Origin: Crossaster papposus
Lineage: Eukaryota > Echinodermata > Asteroidea > Velatida > Solasteridae
Direction: 5' to 3'
Assembly: GCA_037893245.1 (NCBI GenBank)
Contig: JBAIAA010000702.1
Location: 806,001 to 870,000 of the forward strand
Length of the DNA: 64,000 nt
The notes under the pieces were generated by a model, which was not told the origin of the DNA, did not search any database, and was given only the letters and a program-made list of their open reading frames with translations. The position numbers were made by a program, and so were the translations under genes. Of this stretch, positions 1 to 12,229 are shown one piece after another (position 1 is the stretch's first letter; every line of letters begins with the position of its first letter).

Positions 1-700
1 GTTAATTTTGTGAACTCAAAACGAACAGGAATGTTTACAGGTTGAGGAAATTTAACAAGCTGAAAAATTAAATTTCAAACAATCAAAGTGCGCCCCGTTA
101 TAGGGGCTGTGCCGCGGTAGGCCTTGCTTTGGCATTTCGTGAAATCGTATATAGTAAGAACAATTGTTTTATGTACATGTATATGTATATTGAAAATTGA
201 ACATCAAGTCTTTTTGTTTGCATCTGTATCTGAGGAATTCTTATCCGAAATCTTGATATTTTCTGATCTGGTGGACATTACCACTGCACTTGCTCTCACA
301 AAAATATGTCATTATAATCTAAATTATTAAACGGTAAACATCAATAGGCTTTAACATTTAGGCTTTAAAACAATACAATATTCAGTTGACAGCATAACAA
401 AAACATAACAACAGAAAAGATGTGCCCCTCTAAAAATGGGAATCAGGTACCCCTCGACAAAACCACTGCATGTACTTGTAACAAATTGAGAAAAATTGTT
501 CTTGTAATGAAAATAAAAAGAATGTGTTTGCTCATCTTGGCAAGCGTAGTGTCAACGTTCGCATGATTAACCTTTAATTGCACCCAATTCAATTCTTTCT
601 TTATGATACTGAATTGGCCTAAAATTTATTAACAGGATATATAGTTGTAAATTCTGAAAGTGTTGTGATTCCTGATAATTTCATTTAGTTTAATTTTATC
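1..700. other. AT-rich stretch without recognisable feature
   Basis: I see no coding region or repeat family shared with the rest of the window. A 68-codon open frame at 124-330 has no recognisable motif. Confidence 0.5.
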
Positions 701-867
701 TATTTTATCGACCTTAACGTCCGAACGTTAAAGCCCTGAAGTCAGAACAAACGTCTGAAGCCCTCCGTCAGCTGGTTCGATCCCGTGTTACTCAAGGCGA
801 TTCTCTTGAAGCTGTCGCACATGTCATACATGAAGCATCTCTTGAGACATCTGAAGCCCTTAAAGCT

Positions 868-3018
868 GCGACACAAGATCCACAAGTTTTCAAGGTCCTT
901 CACGAGGCAGTGTGTAACATCTGGAACTCTGGGAAGTGGCCACCGTCGATGACCAAGTCGGTATACATCCCGTTGCACAAAAAGAGTGACCGAGGTTTGT
1001 GCAACAACTACAGAACACTTGCTCTAATCAGTCACGCCAGCAAATTCGTACTGAATCTGATACAACGCAGACTGGTAAGAACCGCTAACATCGCAGTGAA
1101 CGACACCCAATGCGGCTTTGTAAGCGGTAAGGGTACAATTACTGATGGAATCTACCTCCTTAAAGGTGTGGCGGAGTCGTAGGCCTACTGTTATGCCGAT
1201 TCTTTCATTTAATCATTTGCATATGACTTCCCTCACCTGTTGAGAAATCGACGAGTCTGAGTAACACTATTGGACCATTGCCGCACATGCGCAATATGAT
1301 TATTTATGTTATATAAGAGCTTGCAAGGTGTTGTTCTACGTTTTTGCAATGCTCTCACACCCTGGCGCTATGATGTGAACTTTTAGACCGCTCTAACTCA
1401 CGCTAGTCATACATGTGCATGTGCGACTAATGCTGATTTCTTTAATTACCTAATGCTTTAACTTCCTGATTTTACAAGGAAGTGTAGAATGAAATGTGCA
1501 CGAGAGTGGAGAAAGGAATTCACCTAGACGTTGTGTAAGTTCCATTCATAATATGTAGCGGCTGTGTATTTTGTTTGTTGTAATAAATGTTAAATGCGTC
1601 TGCAGACACAAAAGAATACTTGTTGAGCATTTCATTGTGTTCGGCTTGAATGGTCTTTTATTGCAGTCGGTCATGCCTGCAATTCTTCAGGTATTAGGAG
1701 TGCCAGTGGTTCCCGCTGACTTCCGAGATGATATCCCTTGTGCCTCTCACATGCCAAGTGAGTCCCGGGGTCTTTTAGATCCCTAGCATTAGACCCCTTT
1801 AAGACTTGATTTTATACTCTCGTATTCGAGGGTCTGAACGATAATGGTGAACGATAATAGTACTACGCAGGAAAACGCCCTCTCCATCTGGTCTTCGTTG
1901 ACTATAAGAAGGCATTTGATTCAGTCAACCACGCACTTCTGTTTGCAAAATGACGATATCTAGGCGTGGAAGAGGATGTGATGCGATTACTCGAAGATCT
2001 GTACATCAACTCAAAGGGTCAGCTCCGGTGGAAAGGCCAGATGACAGACGAGTTTAAAACACCAGTCGGAGTACGACAAGGCTGTCCACTGTCACCAACA
2101 CTCTTCAGCCTCTACACCGAGTGCCTCATGCGGGAGTGGTACAATCGCACAGCGCTCCTAACGGCTTCAGATGTCAGTGGTATCCGCCCCCTAAAGGAGA
2201 TCAGATATGCTGATGATCTGGTACTGATGGCCCTGTGCAGAGCTGATGCTGTTGAGATGCTCACTACCCTGGGCGATATATCTGAGGGGTATGGGCTAAC
2301 CACCCACCCTGATAAAACTGAGTATATGATCATCCAGCCAACAACCGATGACACCACCATCACATACCGCTCAGCACAAATACCTCGTGTCACATCTTTT
2401 AAGTACTTGGGCGTGTCGATCAACCACATGCTTGATGACAGCAAGGAGGTTCGAATGCGGCTAGGCATGTGCAAATCCACTCTGCGGCAGTGCAAATATC
2501 TACGCTCTCCCCGCGTCAGCCTTGAGGTAAAGATACAGCTCACTCGGGCACTAATCATGTCAAGGGTACTGTATGGTGCCACCACCCTGTCGCTGAAGGC
2601 AGCTGACATCAAACGCCTAGCTTCGGCCGAACCATCTGGCGTCACCTGCTCAACATCAAGTGGCAAGATCATGTGACAAATGAAAGACTGGTGGAGATGA
2701 TTGGCAACCGATGGTATTTCAGCAGCAGTGCCGTGATTTAAAGAAAGGCAGCTTGGTTGGGTCATGTGGTTCGTCAAGGCGGCTTGGCAGCAGCCGTTGT
2801 GGATGGGATGCCAGAGGGATGCCGTCGTTCCGTAGGCCGACCAAAGATGCGCTGGGTCGACAACATCCGAGAATGGTCAGGTTGTGATACCACCGAACTG
2901 AGAGCAGCATCACTCGAAAGACGGGCTGAGGTAGAAGCGGTACCAGTGATCCCAGTGGTGTACAATTTGAGGAGGAGAGCACGGGCAAATGCCTATGTCT
3001 ACTAGATGATGATGATAA
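868..3018 (+). mobile_element. RTE-like LINE reverse transcriptase, broken
   Basis: Reverse-transcriptase motifs appear in order: WNSGKWP..IPLHKK and NYRTLALISHASK (910-1180), VDYKKAFDSV (about 1890), GVRQGCPLSP (about 2070), YADDLVLMA (about 2205), and the C-terminal GHVVRQGG...GRPKMRWVDNIREW block (2757-3005). The stop is followed at once by ATGATGATG (3006), the short microsatellite-like tail seen in RTE-clade LINEs. Damage seen: TAG at 1180, TGA at 1951, a frame change near 2625, a stop near 2738 and a solo LTR at 1189-1862. The endonuclease half is missing. The RTE/BovB assignment is inference from the tail and the C-terminal block; a related clade is possible. Confidence 0.85.
1189..1862. 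mobile_element. Solo LTR (fossil) inside the LINE
   Basis: A 674-bp insert is flanked by the 4-bp duplication CTAC (1185-1188 and 1863-1866). It starts TGTTATG, carries a TATATAAG box near 1312 and an AATAAA near 1582, as expected for a U3-R-U5 LTR. The LINE reading frame is the same on both sides. No internal coding region is present, so it is a solo LTR left after recombination. Family not resolved. Confidence 0.6.
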
Positions 3019-3340
3019 CCAGAACTGCAAAACAATTTTCCTAATAACTGTACATCCAAGTTTATGCTACAAGTCACCCTCGCCTAAACCTGCAAAATCA
3101 GCTACCTATGTAAAGTTGCTGCAATTTGTGCATTTGCACAGATCTGGACATGGTAGCTCTGCATTCAGACAAGAACACAATTGATGTTATCTTTAATTTT
3201 TACATCTGCGTAGGTTGTAATGCTTTGCATTGACGTTGGTGGCCAAGGACAAGTCATGGCAGGGATATCTTTAATCGTATTCCTTACGGTCAAATCTATA
3301 CATAATCGAAACCTAATAATGAAAGTTAATTACATACACT

Positions 3341-3400
3341 TTACAACCCCCCCCCCCCCCCCCCCCCCCAATTCCCCCTACCCCTCCCCACCCCTCCCCC
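3341..3400. repeat. Poly-C / C-rich tract
   Basis: More than 20 consecutive C from about 3347, then C-rich sequence. Simple sequence; length is likely uncertain in the assembly. Confidence 0.8.
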
Positions 3401-3664
3401 CTAACAATGATACATCTGTTATTAACCTTTTTAATAAGCATAGTTTGGTTCACTGTCACAAAAAACGTTTCAACCCATGATAGACAGACAAAGTACCCAG
3501 ACCCCACTTGCGTGTTCTGCAAAGTGCCAACTAAATGACTGCAGCATAACCTTATACTTACAAAATAAAATTGTGGGAATCAGGAAAGGAATACAGGCAA
3601 ATACTGCAGATATCTGAGCAATTGCATGATAAATCATAAATAATTTCAGTCTAACCTGCATTAA

Positions 3665-3822
3665 GGGAATAAAGGTGTGTTCGAGAGGTTTTAATCACTC
3701 TGTTTAATACCGCTTGGAGTCTGGGTGCTGATAATTACCCGAGCCGAAGGCGAGGGTAATTATCAGACTCCAAGCGGTATTAAACAGAGTGATTAATACC
3801 GACCGAACACGCATTTATTCCC
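3665..3822. repeat. Foldback (inverted repeat) element
   Basis: Arms of about 73 bp (3665-3738 and 3751-3822) are inverted copies with roughly 90% match, separated by GAGCCGAAGGCGAG. A second inverted pair, CATTCATAAATACC at 3823 and its complement at about 4236, frames the next 410 bp and may be a second element. Confidence 0.7.
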
Positions 3823-4758
3823 ATTCATAAATACCTTTTTGTAAAATTCAGCCAAAAAATCCCCGAAAATCCAGGAAAATTGTCGCCGGTAAATTTCGGT
3901 GTTTCGCCATTTTGTGTGTGTCAAATGACATGTTTCCGCCTCTGTCGCTCTACACAATACATGCAATAAAGCGTATTTACTATGAATCAGACTATTACTG
4001 CCATTGGCAACTTCGTTCCCAGGGTGTCGAGCTGTACGCGCCCAACACTACCCGCTTTTACTATTGGAGACGAGGTACGGTTGGAAATAAAGTGAGCCCT
4101 GGGGACGGGTATAATGCGACATCGCTTTGTTGCCAGCTGGTTTTAAACACTTCCAGCCATGCATGTCTTAATAGTCCCATTAATACCGGCCACGTGACGG
4201 GCTCTCGACCAATAGAAATGCCTAAACTGTCCCAGGTATTTATGAATGTATGATAAATGAAGCTCTTATAGAATGCTGGCCAGCAAAAGCACACAAACAT
4301 GATGCAAAATCTCTCTCGCTTTGCAGTTTGTGACTCTTAATTTTCACTTGAAGTTTAAGTTTCGTCTGAAGATTCCAGATTTTTGACATTTAGCTGACAA
4401 TTAAAGTAGCAGTGTAGACAATCTTGTGCATTTGTTTCTTTGGAAAAGTTTGTGGAAGCAGAGTGCTGAGGATAATCTCTTCAACTTCAGTTCTGTATTA
4501 GAAGAAAGAGTAATATAGACAGGTGAGTATCTGATAAAAACCGTTCGCTTGACAAGTGACGTATGTGCAACAGTCGACTGTCATAAAAATAGCAAGTTTT
4601 TTATTTATTAATGGCTATTGCTAATATTTTTATATTTATACTAGATGACCAAAGATAGCACATGCAAGTCAAACAATATGCAACATACAGTAGTTAACAA
4701 AATACAAAAAATAACTACCTCCATCAGAAATTTCTGCTTGTTGTAGCATTAGCAGCTA

Positions 4759-5208
4759 ATGTCCGAGATTCATTTTCCATGTTTAAAAAGCAATACCTCC
4801 GAACTTGAAGCTCTTCCATCATGTCCAGCATGTCCAGAAGACGATATTGATCTTGCCCAGGGGATTTTCGGGGGTGAAACCATGGCAGCATTCAGGCAAG
4901 TGCGGCAGGGCCCAGGCATCAAGGCATATACTTTACCAATGCAAATCGTATGCGTAACTATATGCCCACACGCTGTGGGTATGTCCGGTGATTTCACGAG
5001 CTCTGCCGCTGAAATTAAGCCACTCTTTGGCACAGGAAGTAAATTGATCCCATCTGACATTTATGAGGGTCTTCACTTTTTCACATTTTACGGATTCAAC
5101 ATGCATCAAACACCTTACACTAGTCACATTTCATGCATTTACATCGGTCGCACTTTGACGCACCGTCTGCGTGTCATTGTGTGTGTGGTGGGCCACTTAG
5201 CTATTTAA
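4759..5208 (+). other. Unrecognised 149-codon open frame
   Basis: An open frame with an early CPACP motif and otherwise ordinary composition. I do not recognise a family. CPACP occurs in KDZ-type transposases, but nothing else of that family is visible. Could be chance. Confidence 0.2.
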
Positions 5209-5654
5209 ATTAAAATAAAACTGAAATTTAGAGTGCTAATTTTATAGCAGGAAAAACAGCAACGGCAGGGCTGCTTGTTGTTGATATTGTTAGGTAGTAA
5301 AAACGTTAAAAAAAACTAGCGTAAACACTATGATTAACAACATGCAAGCTAGAAAATTTAGAAATTTTTTTTTTAGAAAGAATGTGTGAATATACATGTA
5401 ATAAATTTAGATGCATAAAATAAGTTGTTTTATAGAAAAGAGTAATTCTTCCATTTGCAACTGAAAATAGTGAAATGCACAAGATAACATGCACGTGCTG
5501 GTTTTGTGAAATACAAAGTTTTTCCTTTCCGCATAAAGGTGCGCGGATACGTATACGCGCGTACATGTACCTAACGAACGAAATGTGACACAGATAACCC
5601 CTGCATCATGTCGAAGTATTGTGTATTGTGTACATGCACGCGGGGCCCGTACGT
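5209..5654. other. No feature seen
   Basis: AT-rich sequence with open frames that look like chance. Confidence 0.4.
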
Positions 5655-5662
5655 ACTTAACG

Positions 5663-5976
5663 CACTGACCTCTATACATGGACAGATCATCATTGTTTCA
5701 TTTTGAAGTCGGCATGCGGAGAAGTGCAACATGGTGGACCCACGACGTGACTCTGTGAGCCAATGAAATGTCCAGGTGTTGGTACGATACGTATTACGTA
5801 ATGTTTATAAATACAAAATGTACAGAATAAATCCGCTGACCTCCACACCTGGACATTTCATTGGCTCACAGCAGTGACGTCTCGGGTCCGCCATGTTGCA
5901 CTTCCAGTTCGCGCCGACTTCAAGTGTTAGCACAGCAGAATATGGACAATGGTCCGTCCAGGTGTAAAGGTCAGTG
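5663..5976. mobile_element. hAT-type MITE, copy 1
   Basis: Terminal inverted repeats CACTGACCTC...GGTCAGTG and a perfect 8-bp target duplication ACTTAACG (5655-5662 and 5977-5984). The inside is palindromic: CTGGACATTTCATTGGCTCA and its complement face each other. Non-autonomous. A second copy lies at 12230-12502. Confidence 0.92.
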
Positions 5977-5984
5977 ACTTAACG

Positions 5985-6836
5985 TCGTATGCGTACACGT
6001 AAACTCGCGTTGGAGTTATTAAACTACGAACAACCGAACGTCGTTAATTGTCCAATCACAAAATGACAACAAGGCTACGACTATTGCGCAGTGTCTGCAC
6101 TAGACGTCGCCATGTTTGACGACAAATGTAGGTCATTTCATGACCGTCGACCTTGCACGGACGAGTTGGTGTGGGATTGGACAATTCGTAACACGTGATG
6201 CGATTGCGTCATTCGCGAACGGATTTTGTAACGTTGCGCATTACGTCTTTGAACTTCCCTGATGCCAAAATAGTTCGCTCTTTACAGCAGGATTATTAAA
6301 TAACTGCAGGATGAAATATGGAGAACTAATTTACTAGTAATCTAGAGTCATTTATTTAGTCGGAACTGTTCAGAAAATTTACACCCACTCTTGCTGGAAT
6401 GAAACGAACGAATTTGAGCACTCAGCTGACGGCCTATAACGTTTAGATTACTCTTGTCGCGTCGCTATCTAAACTCGAACTGCCAGTCCAAGAAGGACGC
6501 GGAAATCGCCCACAAACACCTAGAGAAATGCTCTACTACATGTATATGATTATAGTCGTCGCCAGGCAGTCTGCATTATTCATGTACACACAAAGGCACG
6601 CGCACAATATAAACCAGAAGTGCATTTCCAACACGCCGTATTGGTTGCTGTATTCTGATCATGCTGCCGCCGTATGCAGCTGATTAATTGTTGCGCCATA
6701 TGCCCCATGCATGCACGCTATAAACGCGTGATTTTACACGAGCTTATATTTTTAGAGTAACTAGACACGAATACAAAACGGCTGTTCCGTTACAATATTT
6801 ACTACTAACTATATAGTACTGGTCATTGCCCAATGT
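5985..6836. other. No feature seen
   Basis: Mixed-composition sequence without a coding region or repeat family I recognise. Confidence 0.4.
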
Positions 6837-7625
6837 TACAGGGTGGTCCAAAAAACTGGAACGGCCTTTTTTCAGTTCTAGATGAAAAATGATACCAAGA
6901 TCACCCGATTCTGGAACCACGTCGTCGGTAAGCAATTGGAGAGGCCGTCAACAGAAGCGCCATGGCAATGAATATGCTTATTGACCGTATTGTTAGAGGG
7001 TTAATAAATCAATCGAATGTGCAATTTGATAAAATAACATTTTATTTTCCAAATTAACATCAAATGGCACATCTCATGTGGCTAAATATCACAACTGGTC
7101 TGTTAAAAAATGTGTTTAGATGTATTGTGGTCAATTTGACAGGCCGTAATCAACAGAAGCGCAACGGCGTATTTACCGTACCGTATGCTGCGTAAATCAA
7201 CAAAAAAAACAATCTATTAAAATACACTATGAATTTGCTCGAGCGATCATTCGTCCAGGAATATTCCTAAGGGCCTCGTTGTTAGCTAGAGGGTGTTAAG
7301 AATAAGATCTCTTGCAAACGGTACAACAAATTTCACGTATCCCCGGAAAAGGTAATACTGGTGTCAAGTCCGGTGACCTTGGTGGGAATTTACTAGGGTG
7401 TTATGCCAACCACTCTACCTTGGAAAACACACTGAAGACAGTCCCTGACCAGCCGTGTACAGTGAGCTGGACATCATCTTGAAACCACCAGTGGGTGGCT
7501 ATATCTACTCCTAATGGCTCACATTCTGGAATTACGAAGTCAATAAGTTCTAGAAGGTATTCTAATAAGGTACATGTATAAGTCGGTATTGCTGCCCATT
7601 TAAGTTTTTCTGAATAAATGTGCAT
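6837..7625 (-). pseudogene. Tc1/mariner (IS630-like) transposase remnant
   Basis: The minus strand reads WWFQDDVQLTVHGW (about 7475) followed, after frame damage, by KFPPRSPDLTP (about 7370), the second and third catalytic-aspartate blocks of the mariner DDE/D domain. At 6837 the 3' terminal repeat TACAGGGTGGTCCAAAAAAC is present. The DNA-binding half and the other terminus are missing. Confidence 0.75.
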
Positions 7626-7639
7626 AGGTACATGTCTAT

Positions 7640-8546
7640 AGGTACATATAAAGATTGTTTTTGAAAATATGTCAACCGGTTTGGGGGTATGTCAAACGCT
7701 TTTTGGTTTGTTTAATGTTAAAGAGTAACGGGTGGCTACTGCCGGTAGGTCTGACGCGGTTCTTGAAAAATGGGTACCTGACAGACCGGTGGCTAAAAAT
7801 CGCTCTACCGAACAATCTATATAGCAAACACAATTTGTGGACCCTGTGATGATGTTTGTTATAGCAGCGTTCCACGTAGTGAATTTAAATATTTCACGCA
7901 AGTTTACACTTCCCTACAGCTCAAATATTCCGTTTTTAGATAACAGCTAGTGCAAGCTATTTCGTAAATTATTACGAATCCACATTTGCAAGTGTATTCT
8001 CTGACTTAAACCATTGCGTCAACAGTCATCCAGTTGAGTGGACATGCATTATATGCAGGGTTTCTCAGAATCTTACGTAATCAAGCCGAGGTTGGATAAG
8101 TGTGGAGAACAAATTAAACCGGGTATCCGTAATTCACTAACTGTTTAAATTGTATACCTTAGCATCAACATGGATAGTTCATGTACGTTTTTAAATCGGA
8201 ACCCAAAAACGAATACTTAAAAATGTCTTAAATTGTGGTTCAATATCAGTGTTAAAAAGTAAAAACAAGTTTTCTGTGGTCAAACATGCAGCTATTTTGC
8301 AGTAAAGTGTGGATTCGTAGATACGAATCAACATTTTTTTCCAACACTGGATTCGTATCAACACTTTAACAAGTACTCGACCAGCACTAATCTCCATGTA
8401 TATACTGGTACTTGTGCATAATTATAAGCACAATGTATTTTAGCTCAATTTTTCAGTTTAGAGGAATCGGTGCAAATCCGAGGAATAAAGCATGTCTTTT
8501 GCAAAATTGGATGTTTGATGGCTGAACGCTTGTACTGGAGCGCTAT
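7640..8546. other. No clear feature
   Basis: Short open frames on the minus strand (7672-7901) overlap each other and have no motif. A small inverted pair around ATTCGTA lies near 8310-8360. Confidence 0.4.
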
Positions 8547-8783
8547 CATCTCATCAGGGGGAGGGGGGGGGGGGGGCGGAGGGGGGCCCAGTAAAGTGCG
8601 CCACCAACGTTGAAATGTATATCTCATTCATTCTTCCACGCTCACGAGCCGCACATCTCACACAGTAAATACATAATAGATCGCTACCTCGAAGCGCACA
8701 ATTGAAACACGTACAAATTTGCTCCGTGCATCGCTCCCCGAATTCAGCGATTTATCCAACGTCCGCAAAGCCAGGTACACATA

Positions 8784-8956
8784 TAGGCCGAGTTCGGGCT
8801 GTCTGTTCTTGACAGGCGAACTCTGTTCTCGCGCTCGAACGGCGGGAACGCAACCCGTGAACATTGCACTCGGAACAAGAACACACACCACCTATCCATC
8901 AGGGTTTTGCAAGAACAAGTTACGCGTGTCAAGAACAGACCGCCCGAACTCGGCCA
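8784..8956. mobile_element. Tc1/mariner-like MITE with TA target (nest layer 2)
   Basis: Inverted repeats of about 30 bp, GGCCGAGTTCGGGC then TGTCTGTTCTTGACA against TGTCAAGAACAGACC and GCCCGAACTCGGCC. It is flanked by TA (8782-8783, 8957-8958). Removing it restores the ISL2EU terminus ATAAGGTCTA. Confidence 0.85.
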
Positions 8957-9043
8957 TAAGGTCTAATGTCGATCGGTTGATTTCAACAGGTGGCGCCCTG
9001 CGCTACGGCATACTGCCGGTAAGAAAGGGAGCATGCATCGGCC

Positions 9044-9782
9044 CAGAGGGGGGGGGGGGGGGGGGCGGAGGGGGGGCCCTTCTAGACTGTGATTGCGCAA
9101 CGCTGACGTACCGTCCATTCTCAAAATAGGGGGGAACAATTTTCTCACGCGAAAAATAAAGAGTTTTTGGCATCCAATCTTAACATCTTGTCTTTTGTAG
9201 TTGTAAAAGGTTGTTATTTACCTTAATTTTTATCATCCAATAACAAAAATTGTATTGAAAATAAAAAAAAGCAGTCGAAAAAATTAAGCGTTGACGTACC
9301 GTTGATGCACGTAGAGATTGTGCACAAATACTAAAACGACGTTGACAAATACCTCCCCTAAAAAGGGCAATAATAATCGATAAATTGTGAAAAATCGTGC
9401 TTCGAACCCACTCACTTTTTTCCATGGATACGTTTAAAAAGGATGTAGCAGTGATATACTGAATTTTAAAAAAAATCTGCCTGTGAACCCCTTGCGTTTT
9501 ATCGTGTTGTTTTTGAATGAAAATGGCAGAAAATGACATCGCCCCAAAACAAATTCGTGTAGATCGTGCCTGTGTACCTGGCTTTGCGGACGTTATATGA
9601 ATCACTGAATTCGGAGAGCGAGCGCGGAGCAAATTTGTACGTGTTTCAACGGTGCGCTTCGCGGTAGCGATCTATACGTATTTACTGTGTGAGATGTGTG
9701 GCTCATGAGCGTGGAAGAACGAATGAGATACATTTCAACGTTGGTGGCGCACTTTGTTGAGCCCCCCCTCCGCCCCCCCCTG
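9044..9782. mobile_element. Complete poly-G hAT non-autonomous element, 739 bp (nest layer 2)
   Basis: Starts CAGAGGGGGG and ends CCCCCCTG, with a perfect 8-bp duplication CATCGGCC (9036-9043, 9783-9790). The termini are long homopolymer G/C runs. No coding region. Same family as layer 0, with a third relative at 61342-62503. Confidence 0.92.
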
Positions 9783-9824
9783 CATCGGCCCGGCGCGCCA
9801 CGCGAAAATCTGTCGTCAACAAAA

Positions 9825-10226
9825 TGGATGTGTCAAAAATTCGCAAGTTCCCATGCATGTTGAGCGAGTCCTTTTGGATAACCTATACTTGATGTATTAA
9901 TGCCTAAATTCAGTTTCTTCTTGTCCAATGCAATCGTTCCAGAATTGATGACTGACTCAAGAATGCAGTACAGAAAACAATGGAAAATATGCTAAAGAAA
10001 CTTGACAAATCCAGCTCAACAACGTTGTCCATTGGGTGGTTCTCTGTATCCATGTGGGATTTGTGGGGACGATTTCGAGGGCGATCCCATTGGCATTGAC
10101 GATCGTCGCCAAAGTATTGGATGTGACAAGTGTCACTTGTGGTATCATTCCTGTGTGGGACTTATGGACAAGAACTCTAATCAACATGGAAATGTGACAT
10201 TGCAAGAAAGAGTCAAGGAAACGTAA
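9825..10226 (+). pseudogene. Partial PHD-like zinc finger of the ISL2EU-like element
   Basis: The frame at 10002-10226 reads YPCGICGDDFEGD then IGCDKCHLWYHSC: two CxxC pairs, H and C of a PHD finger; the final CxxC is absent. An ATG at 9825 opens 23 codons in front of it. It points toward the minus-strand transposase, so the two genes would be tail to tail. Probably a transposon gene rather than a host gene. Confidence 0.5.
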
Positions 10227-10619
10227 AATGTGTGTGCTTTCACAACAGTGAAATGTACTATGTAACCACATCATAATACAGTCAAATCCTGATAAGAAAA
10301 GCATTAATACAATATCCTGCTTATAACAAGAACAAATTTAGGTCTTAAGGACCTTGTTATTAAGGTGTTCCACTGTGTTTAGTTGTTTTAAGTATTCTGT
10401 CGGTCGCCGCAACGTCACTTCTGGTATGGCTGGAGTGGCCAGGGTGACAAGCGAAGGAACAAAGTCGTATCCCATTATCATTTCGAAACTTATTAGAGCA
10501 TGTAAATAACAAGATGTAAATAACTTGTCCGTATTTGCTTGAATAAAACACAATAGACAAGTGTGAAACATACAGTATGAAAAAAATGTCTCAAAAAGTT
10601 ATTATTTATTCAATTGTAT

Positions 10620-11203
10620 TCACGATGTCAAAGGCACTAAAGGAGGTTGCAAATTAACCACTGCTGAGCAAACAATAAGAGCTGCTTCCATAAGATCTTT
10701 CATGCAAAGCCGTATTGGTGCCATTATTTCAAACTCTTTAAGCCTTCCTATCGTGGCATGTTCTACGTGAATCCTTGCATTTGCAACGGTCTTTGTGGCT
10801 GTATTCTCTGCCTCAGTAAACTGCTTTGTTGACTTAGTTGTACGAGTAAAAGGTGGAATGACCAGTTTTACTTCTTTGTGGAGGAAAAGTTCTTGGATGC
10901 AGATATCTCCCTTGTCAAATTCTTCCACAATCCCTGTCATTTTAACTACTTCCTTGTCCGATGTTGATCCACCACCGGTTTGGAGATGTAGGAAATTGTC
11001 CCTCCTGGTGTTATGCCAACGAGGCACTTGGGTTGGCCTAGACTTATACTGGCTGTACACTTGGTTATTGGAAGCTGCAAGCGAAGGTCTGTCAATCCGT
11101 ATTTGAAATGGTTGCTGCCAACCCTTGTGCTTTCTGTCACAGTGTAGTCCTTTCTTCTGAGAAGGCTATAGTCCAGGTTCGATAATGCTTGGGGTCTGAG
11201 CAT
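10620..11203 (-). pseudogene. DDE_Tnp_4 (ISL2EU/PIF-like) transposase remnant
   Basis: Blocks in order on the minus strand: NNQVYSQYKSRPT, LVGITPGGTISYISK, DKGDICIQELF..VKLVIPPFT, ANARIHVEHATIGRLKEF and a C-terminal VVNLQPPLVPL. They match the catalytic half of DDE_Tnp_4 transposases (DKG and the glutamate of HVER/HVEH). At least two frame changes (near 11035 and 10970) and loss of the N-terminal half show it is dead. Confidence 0.82.
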
Positions 11204-12229
11204 TTGTGGAACTTGATGCCACTGGCAGCATTGGGCTTTATTTTGTACCTAGGGGGTAAAGAAGAGAAAACAAAAACATTTATTTATGGGGATTTCTGCA
11301 ACAGTTTGACAGTGTTGTAAGCTTAACTTAACTTTATAAACAAATGTATGAACATTTGAAATCTTTCGCAAGATGGAAGTGACTTATGCAAATTATGCAA
11401 TACCATGCACAATATTCACCTGGTATGTACTACATGCATTTTGAATGGTTTAGCCTTTAGGGTGGCAAGCTGCTTTGAACCATGTATGACTATTGTATAT
11501 TAAACAATCCTATTTAAGGGCAATTTTGTCACACAATAGTATGATGTCCTAAATAAATCTGTGAGCCTGTACTGCATCATACTTCATACCGGGGTTTTTT
11601 TACTACTAAAAAGTACTAGCCAGGCTGTACTGAGAATGAGAAAAGGGACAATCATCATCTGATCTACTACTCTGTCTGACAATTTCTGTTTGCCTTTTGA
11701 GTTTTGTGTAACACCTCGTCTTATAAATTACATAAAGAAATGTATTTATTTACTTTAACCATCTTTTATTGAGCCTTTCATTCAATCCGATCCATGGTAC
11801 ATCATATCATGCCTTTATAAATTATACTCGTGTATTTTTGGCTGCATCGCGCACGTATGCCATGCCGATGCATGATGACCGGCGCAACGATCGTGCGGCC
11901 GAGTGACACGGACAAGTCACGCTGTATTTATCTCAAATACTTCAATAAAATTGCTTTCTTACCATACTTACCTCCCTTTATATCTTCGATCGTTGTTACA
12001 GCCATATACAGCGCAGTGATCACCACCTCCCATTTTTTTTAGTTTTAGGACCTGATGATGAGTGTTTGAAGGACAACTTTACCGCGGAATGAATTCTAAA
12101 CAGTTTTCCCGTACGTCCCGTACGCGCGCGCGGCGCCCGCTGCAGCGCCGCCACACGGTACGGCTATGCTCCCTTTGTCTACCCATCATGCTTTGCGCTA
12201 CATTAGGATCGCGATCAGCAATTAATAGA

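Noticed and set aside
2112-2777. 221-codon open frame on the minus strand
   Set aside because: Antisense shadow of the LINE reverse transcriptase, whose plus-strand motifs (GCPLSP, YADD) are unmistakable.
7672-7901. N-terminal part of the mariner transposase
   Set aside because: Two overlapping minus-strand frames are open, but neither shows a helix-turn-helix or any mariner motif.
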